A DNA stretch of 64,000 nucleotides, taken from Ptiloglossa arizonensis (Eukaryota; Arthropoda; Insecta; Hymenoptera; Colletidae). A program made the position numbers and the translations under genes. Under the pieces are notes generated by a model. It was not told the DNA's origin. It ran no database searches and saw only the letters and a list, made by a program, of their open reading frames with translations. Numbering within the stretch: the stretch's first letter is position 1; each line of letters starts with the position of its first letter. Shown piece by piece: positions 61,301 through 64,000 of this stretch. The stretch lies in contig NC_135060.1 in the NCBI RefSeq assembly GCF_051014685.1, positions 8,494,001 to 8,558,000 on the forward strand, given 5' to 3'.

Positions 61301-63162
61301 ATTCACGATGCTCACCGGGCCCGTCCGACCGCATTTCGTCCGTTAAACGATGGATCGACGGAAACGGGAACGTCGTTCCGCGAAGGGTACGTTTACGTTG
61401 CTGCAACAACACGTTCCAGAAGGTATTTCGATCGTTTCGAGGAGACCCCGCTGACGCTCGACCTCGGTAGGAAAAATAGCGACCGAGGAATTTCTCGATA
61501 CAATGGTGAACGATCGAAACCGTCTTCGCTTTAAACGCGTTCTTCCGTTCGTACGTACGCTACGAGTCTTTGGGTCGGATATGTTTCGAATGGGTGAAAC
61601 TTACATTTGTAAGGATTTGGTAGAAATTTGTAATTTACATGGTAAAATTTATTTTTCGTTTTACCGTACAACGAGAGGATCGAGAAAATTGCAGAAATGT
61701 TCAATCGTGATACATCCGTTGCAATAGTTTCGATCGTGGAAAGATAGTAGATTTTGAGAACGCGATGGGTCAAGAAAGACCCGAGATACGTAGCAAAGAT
61801 ACATTCCGAGTCTTTGGTTTGAATATGTTTCGAACGTGCGAAATTTATATTTGTAAAGATTTAGTAAAAATTTGTAACTTACACAGTGCAATTTATTTTT
61901 CGTTTTACCGTACAACGAAAGGATCGAGAAAATTGCAGAAACGTTAAATCGTGATACATCTGTTGCAATAGTTTCGATCGTGGAAACATTGTGAGAATGG
62001 GATGGGTCAAGAGAAACCCGAGAAACTAACCAAAGATACATTCCTATTCGAAGTGTCAAAAAATCGATTTTGCCAGATTTTGTTAAAGCACATCTCGAGT
62101 GTCCATTCGAAAAATTTTATACGCGAATTCGACGAAACGTGGTTACAACGATTCCCAGAGAACGATGCACGAAGGCTGCGGCGAGTACGTTCGTCGTTTC
62201 GGCTAAACTATAAACGCGTTTTTCTCGGAATCGTGTCTTTTAAATCGACTGTCTCGAGAACGGATCGACGAATCTTTTCGAAATTGTTCGCACGCATTAA
62301 ACGGGCGTTAATGTCTACGATGGTTTGTCTTTCATCACCCGAACGAGTAAACAATTTTATAACTTTTTAATTTATACGACTGTTATTCCGTCAACGAATA
62401 AATTCTCGCTGAATTTTTTTAAATACCTCGACGTTGTAAGAAGGATTACAAAAATTGCAGCGTTTTATTCCCGTTTCGACTTCGTAGCTTAACAATCGCA
62501 CGATATTCGAATCAATTTTACGAATTAAAAATCGCACGATGTTCCAATCAATTTTATGAATTAAAAATCGCACGATATTCGAATCAATTTTACGGATAAA
62601 AAATCGCACGATATTCGAATCAATTTTGTAGATTAAAAATTGCACGATGTTCGAATCAATTTTATGAATTAAAAATCGCACGATATTCGAATCAATTTTA
62701 CGGATTAAAAATTGCACGATATTCCAATCAATTTTACGGATGAAAAATCGCCCGATATTCGAATCGTATTTCACGTACAATTGAAATGGGCTTGCCCGTA
62801 CCTAACGACGGGATTTAGCAAATACGTTTGATCGAAACTGCGCAATCGCGGTGATTTACTAAGCAGTAATCGCTATCATCCGGTAACGATGTTTCCAGGA
62901 TTAACGATATACGACACGTGTAAATGTTACTCCGAAACGCGGGACTAATAAAGCGTTACAGGCATCGAGCGTCTTCCGCGTTTGTTCGGACAGCGTAACG
63001 GCACCCTTTGCGAACGCGAACGAAGAATTAATTAACAGAAGAGGAAATGGACGTTTACTCACCGGACAGTATTGCCAGGCCGAACAGTTCGCAATCTCGC
63101 ATGCCCTGCTGGCCGAGAAGCATGCATGTCTGCGCGTACACCTCTTTCACTCTCGACTTCGC
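19868..63162 (-). CDS. ex: Protein expanded: FERM-domain Hippo-pathway scaffold (5' end outside window)
   Basis: Expanded is an apical-junction FERM protein. With Merlin and Kibra it activates Hippo-Warts signalling, and its PPxY motifs bind the WW domains of the growth co-activator Yorkie. Ten exons (10 to 1 from the left): 19868-20344, 21015-22864, 23042-23320, 24891-25199, 25827-25992, 26111-26386, 27586-27826, 35488-35567, 46595-46674 and 63063-63162. They sum to 3,858 nt, or 1,285 codons plus stop, with all junction phases consistent. Numbering from the first visible residue, FERM spans 1 to about 315, a TSGIVS degron lies at 355-360, PPxY tyrosines lie at 708, 737, 760, 791, 865, 992 and 1124, and a C-terminal block reads LREKSRNLDLPLISALCNDR. 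The match to Drosophila Expanded is strong in AKSRVKEVY, LAGLALQADLGD and RKKFEIR. The Drosophila protein is about 1,427 residues. The start codon and first part of FERM are beyond 64,000. Confidence 0.94.
20345..21014 (-). other. ex: expanded last intron
   Basis: A 670-bp intron with a GTACGG donor and TTGTTGCAG acceptor. Two CATTCCA/TGGAATG (TEAD/Scalloped-like) words lie at 20585-20591 and 20837-20843. No other structure is seen. Confidence 0.8.
21015..22864 (-). CDS. ex: expanded large exon with seven PPxY motifs
   Basis: A 1,850-nt exon. It begins GTDIASETSGVYTLRSS and carries three related [TS]SG/D-x-YT segments near the start. Polyproline blocks follow, many ending in a PPxY motif: tyrosine codons at 22272, 22185, 22116, 22023, 21801, 21420 and 21024 (lowest base of each). 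PPxY motifs are ligands for WW domains such as those of Yorkie and Kibra. The rest is serine-rich and predicted disordered by composition. It ends PPYEIQ before a GTACGG donor. Confidence 0.94.
23042..23320 (-). CDS. ex: expanded exon (Ser/Ala-rich linker)
   Basis: A 279-nt exon beginning EVDGADSTPTTT and ending CKKAGKYAG. It is low-complexity alanine/serine/threonine-rich, with a valine-rich VVVVNAPAGG stretch. It joins in phase to both neighbours. No domain is recognised, and it is probably a disordered linker. Confidence 0.85.
23321..24890 (-). other. ex: expanded intron, no internal features
   Basis: A 1.57-kb intron between the degron exon and the Ser/Ala-rich exon. A short (TA)n tract lies near 23,605. 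Plus-strand open frames here have no recognisable motifs. Confidence 0.75.
24891..25199 (-). CDS. ex: expanded exon with TSGIVS degron
   Basis: A 309-nt exon. It starts at ERKVLRDCY and is then serine/threonine-rich and acidic. TSGIVS at 25063-25080 matches the sequence I recall as the Slimb/beta-TrCP degron of Drosophila Expanded, which controls its turnover. The exon ends at a GAT G|GTAAGC donor. Confidence 0.9.
25200..25826 (-). other. ex: expanded intron
   Basis: A 627-bp intron with a GTGAGA donor and an ACCAACAG acceptor. It contains an (ATATAC)-like tract around 25,250. Nothing else is seen. Confidence 0.8.
25827..25992 (-). CDS. ex: expanded exon (FERM F3 / C-terminal)
   Basis: A 166-nt exon encoding RKKFEIRAVDQPDKLTLYSG and then the DDKSKLLLGLCRDTHQFSM helix, the standard end of a FERM F3 lobe, followed by a charged NEAKRREEE tail. 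It joins the preceding exon directly at CFD|RKK. Confidence 0.95.
26111..26386 (-). CDS. ex: expanded exon (FERM F2-F3)
   Basis: A 276-nt exon of 92 codons, phase 0 at both ends. It runs from MCLESNVLAV through REEAELQYIREAVLLE and ARGVRVYAEE to WNNIGKLCFD, covering the end of F2 and the start of the PH-like F3 lobe. The initial methionine is internal and is not a start. Confidence 0.94.
26387..27585 (-). other. ex: expanded intron containing a 36-bp minisatellite
   Basis: A 1.2-kb intron with a GTAAGT donor immediately after the LPPH codons. It holds the array at about 27,243-27,545 and one CATTCCA word at 26591-26597. Confidence 0.8.
27243..27545. repeat. 36-bp intronic minisatellite
   Basis: About eight copies of a 36-bp unit reading (plus strand) GTAGCTACATCGCTGCTGCA then GCTACTTTTGGTCAAG. 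As the period is divisible by three and no stop falls in the unit, several frames stay open on both strands (12-residue repeats such as SSCSSDVATLTK). Consensus splice sites on either side place it in an expanded intron. Confidence 0.9.
27586..27826 (-). CDS. ex: expanded exon (FERM F2)
   Basis: A 241-nt exon, 80 full codons plus the completing base. It opens DETTRHHYYLQLRDNVV, contains LAGLALQADLGDYSEE, the acyl-CoA-binding-like F2 helix, and ends TDYLPPH. All three blocks align with Drosophila Expanded. A 36-bp minisatellite begins about 40 bp downstream of its donor. Confidence 0.94.
30506..30536. repeat. Perfect 13-bp inverted repeat (hairpin)
   Basis: AATTCATTTTAAC, loop CCTCT, GTTAAAATGAATT. 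The arms are perfectly complementary and AT-rich. It could form a stem-loop in RNA or be remains of a small transposon. Confidence 0.8.
30551..30890. repeat. ~191-bp tandem duplication
   Basis: The phrase CAAATTTCCACGGTGAACTT at about 30,551 recurs as a one- or two-base variant at about 30,742. Similar order of later blocks (AAATTTCCCTTAATT, AATTTCGAGTCATCGTT) shows that the whole unit was duplicated. Confidence 0.8.
34480..34756. repeat. ~140-bp tandem duplication
   Basis: A block starting CGATCTTGGTCGAAAAATAA at about 34,491 recurs at about 34,631 with a few substitutions, through TTTGTCTGGAATAG. A weaker fragment (AAGTCGAG) appears near 35,278. Confidence 0.85.
35488..35567 (-). CDS. ex: expanded exon (FERM F1-F2 junction)
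   Basis: An 80-nt exon between ATTTGCAG and GTAAGC encodes GLDSSGRPAF and then an FRVRYYVDTPLLL segment, the F1-F2 linker strand shared by FERM proteins. It ends after two bases of a serine codon completed by the next exon. It lies about 11 kb from the previous exon. Confidence 0.92.
35568..46594 (-). other. ex: expanded second visible intron (11 kb)
   Basis: No nested gene recognised: open frames up to about 170 codons lack motifs and credible exon boundaries. It contains one copy of a dispersed repeat (39858-39940), a (GGCGGTGGCA)-type simple repeat at about 42,850-42,895, a (GA)n tract near 43,195 and a small GC hairpin at 43349-43365. Confidence 0.65.
39858..39940 (+). repeat. Dispersed repeat, copy 1
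   Basis: An 83-bp block from ACACGATTTTTTTAGAGCGT to TTCCGAACAACC. It is about 85-90 percent identical by eye to 60127-60210, in the same orientation, with unrelated flanks. Confidence 0.75.
46595..46674 (-). CDS. ex: expanded exon (FERM F1, DGEYLF block)
   Basis: An 80-nt exon completes the split glycine/aspartate codon and encodes DGEYLFVDPENKLSKYAPK followed by NWRSSHTY. The Drosophila protein has nearly the same string. It is flanked by TTTCAG and GTAAGT and is too short to appear as a long open frame. It lies about 16.4 kb from the previous exon. Confidence 0.93.
46758..46777. promoter_or_regulatory. Inverted pair of TEAD/Scalloped-like words
   Basis: CATTCCG, spacer ATTACT, CGGAATG: two opposed GGAATG cores 84 bp from the acceptor of the DGEYLF exon. 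Scalloped/TEAD recognises GGAATG-type sites, and expanded is a known Yorkie-Scalloped target in flies. Function here is inferred. Confidence 0.3.
46940..47155. repeat. ~97-bp tandem duplication
   Basis: TTCAATTCTTCTCCAGGGAA and the following AACAATTGAAAACAAATTTTCCC recur at about 46,946 and 47,043. A third, partial copy is visible at about 47,140. Confidence 0.75.
48680..59500. repeat. Simple-repeat-dense stretch inside the expanded intron
   Basis: Tracts noted: (CT)n about 48,680-48,725; (GAA/GAC)n about 49,080-49,430; (CCT/CCA)n about 49,616-49,665; (CT)n about 50,365-50,440 and 52,855-52,875; (CAC)n about 55,827-55,890; (GT)n and (GA)n about 56,215-56,250; (GAGA)n and (GAAA)n about 56,610-57,015; (TTC)n about 57,615-57,655; (CTC)n about 57,910-57,930; (GGGCAC)n about 59,085-59,135. 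Listed as one feature because none has a coding role. Confidence 0.8.
53771..54160. repeat. ~77-bp minisatellite with hairpin-forming units
   Basis: Five copies start at about 53,771, 53,848, 53,924, 54,002 and 54,080. A unit opens with CCCCGCTTTCGAGCAACTCG, and several copies contain AAAGCGGGG, complementary to the opening, so the unit can fold on itself. A reverse-complement fragment follows at 54184-54213. Confidence 0.85.
60127..60210 (+). repeat. Dispersed repeat, copy 2
   Basis: An 84-bp block from ACACGATTTTCTCAGAGCGT to TTCCGAACAACC, the partner of 39858-39940. The match ends at the same bases on both sides, consistent with a discrete element rather than drifted low-complexity sequence. 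Confidence 0.75.
61545..62045. repeat. ~240-bp tandem duplication
   Basis: GAGTCTTTGG at 61564 recurs at 61809, and GGTCAAGAAAGACCCGAGA at about 61,767 recurs as GGTCAAGAGAAACCCGAGA at about 62,005. Two full units plus a partial third. Minus-strand frames across it are repeat artefacts. Confidence 0.8.
62497..62765. repeat. 36-bp minisatellite
   Basis: About eight copies of a unit reading (plus) CACGATATTCGAATCAATTT then TACGAATTAAAAATCG. A minus-strand frame stays open through it (12-residue repeats such as RKIDSNIVRFLI), but it lacks a credible start context and is intronic to expanded. Confidence 0.9.
63063..63162 (-). CDS. ex: expanded, first coding exon in the window (FERM F1)
   Basis: A 100-nt exon between an acceptor (CTTTCAG) and a donor (GTGAGT). 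It encodes 33 codons plus one base and begins AKSRVKEVYAQT. The run ending CELFGLAILS is typical of the ubiquitin-like F1 lobe of FERM and matches Drosophila Expanded closely. It is read in phase 0, so an upstream exon encoding roughly 40-50 residues is expected to the right of the window. Confidence 0.93.
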
Positions 63163-64000
63163 CTGAAAGTATACATCGGAAACGTTAGAACCTCAGAGAA
63201 ACGGCAACAAAATGAAGTAACGATAAAAAGGAAAATCATTTTCCATTCGATAATCGTTTACAAAATAATCGAGAATTACATCTACGCGCAACCTTCTTAA
63301 AAACAAAGCTTCATCCCTTAAAGAAATCTATAGAAAAATATATAAAATGTACCTCGCTTCGATGTATCGAAAAAATTATACAAATATCATCCACGTGAAA
63401 ATAACTTCGTCCATCTCGCAAGTTTATTTCACCTGGACGGTTCGTATTCAAAAAAAAAAAACTTACGCATCAATAGTTTTTTTTCTTCGCGCGACAGATA
63501 AATATTCAAAGCTTGGACTCTCAACGCGTGGAAAAAAAGAATGTCTTTTTTTTCCTACGCTCGCGATTCTCAGCGACGTTGAAACGCGGATCGTTAAACC
63601 GTTTCGTCGTAAAAAAATGCTGGTCGTTCTACAGTCCGCGAAATACGACGTTTCCCGGTAAAAATGGAAACAAAATTCGCTGGCCGCGAGGCCCGTTTCA
63701 CCCCGCTGGGAATTATGTTTTCACCGACGATCCCGGTCTAAACTGGATACTTTTTCGCGCGAACAGGTTCAGAGTGACTGTTCGCCGCGGACAAATCGTC
63801 GCCAGTGGACACGGAAAGTCTATCGGACGTTCCCGATAATAAAGTATTTAACGTTAACATCGCGGTGTCGTTACGCGCGTCTGTTTCTCGCGCGGGTCCC
63901 GGCCGGATTCGTCGCATAAATTTCCAAGGTGTTAATACTGGATTTTATGTTCCCGTTTCGGGCCACGGTTTCCTCATCTCGGATAGAGTCGTTCGAGATA
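63163..64000 (-). other. ex: Start of the next upstream expanded intron
   Basis: Lies 5' of the first visible expanded exon and shows no exon resembling the FERM N-terminus. Plus-strand open frames of about 105 codons at 63,347-63,839 have no recognised motif. Confidence 0.6.

Larger units (their letters stand above)
46675..63062 (-). other. ex: expanded first visible intron (16.4 kb)
   Basis: No nested gene recognised. It contains paired TEAD-like words at 46758-46777, duplications at 46940-47155 and 61545-62045, minisatellites at 53771-54213 and 62497-62765, one dispersed repeat copy at 60127-60210, and a simple-repeat-dense stretch from about 48,600 to 59,500. Many long open frames in that stretch are products of biased composition. 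Confidence 0.65.

Noticed and set aside
62391..62780. Minus-strand 129-codon repeat frame
   Set aside because: A 36-bp minisatellite artefact within an expanded intron.
1..64000. CRISPR arrays, insertion sequences, operons or phage genes
   Set aside because: Spliced insect genes throughout; direct repeats are tandem minisatellites without unique spacers.

Overview
The window is eukaryotic, AT-rich and intron-rich. The two recognisable protein families place it in an insect, most likely a hymenopteran: a tandem pair of seven-transmembrane insect odorant receptors (7tm_6 family) and one large FERM-domain gene orthologous to Drosophila expanded (ex). Species cannot be named from this sequence alone. 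CpG dinucleotides are abundant, and there are no bacterial operons, ribosome-binding sites or CRISPR arrays.

Layout. About 0.2-4.1 kb (+): an odorant receptor with six visible coding exons. About 4.1-6.6 kb: intergenic, with a non-autonomous DNA transposon bounded by perfect 15-bp terminal inverted repeats. About 6.6-9.9 kb (+): a second receptor with the same exon lengths and phases as the first, so a tandem duplicate. The first intron of each receptor carries its own expanded tandem array. About 9.9-15.5 kb: AT-rich intergenic DNA with one 119-bp duplication. About 15.5-17.0 kb: a regulatory-looking stretch with a cluster of CTCF-like motifs and a possible short spliced transcript. About 17.0-19.9 kb: DNA downstream of the next gene.

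From 19,868 to beyond the right edge (-): expanded. Ten coding exons are in the window and splice in one continuous frame of 1,285 codons plus stop. The first coding exon (start codon and beginning of the FERM domain) lies past base 64,000. The FERM exons are separated by three long introns of about 16.4, 11.0 and 7.7 kb, while the tail exons are compact. Expanded is an apical-junction scaffold of the Hippo growth-control pathway. The tail holds a TSGIVS phosphodegron and seven PPxY motifs, the type of site bound by the WW domains of Yorkie and Kibra. The 3' end of the reading frame runs into a 39-bp minisatellite, which contributes the stop codon.

I found no convincing second gene inside the long introns. 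They are filled with local tandem duplications, minisatellites, a dispersed repeat pair and, from about 48.6 to 59.5 kb, purine/pyrimidine simple repeats that generate many false open frames. The two receptors and expanded are convergent and have no obvious functional link.
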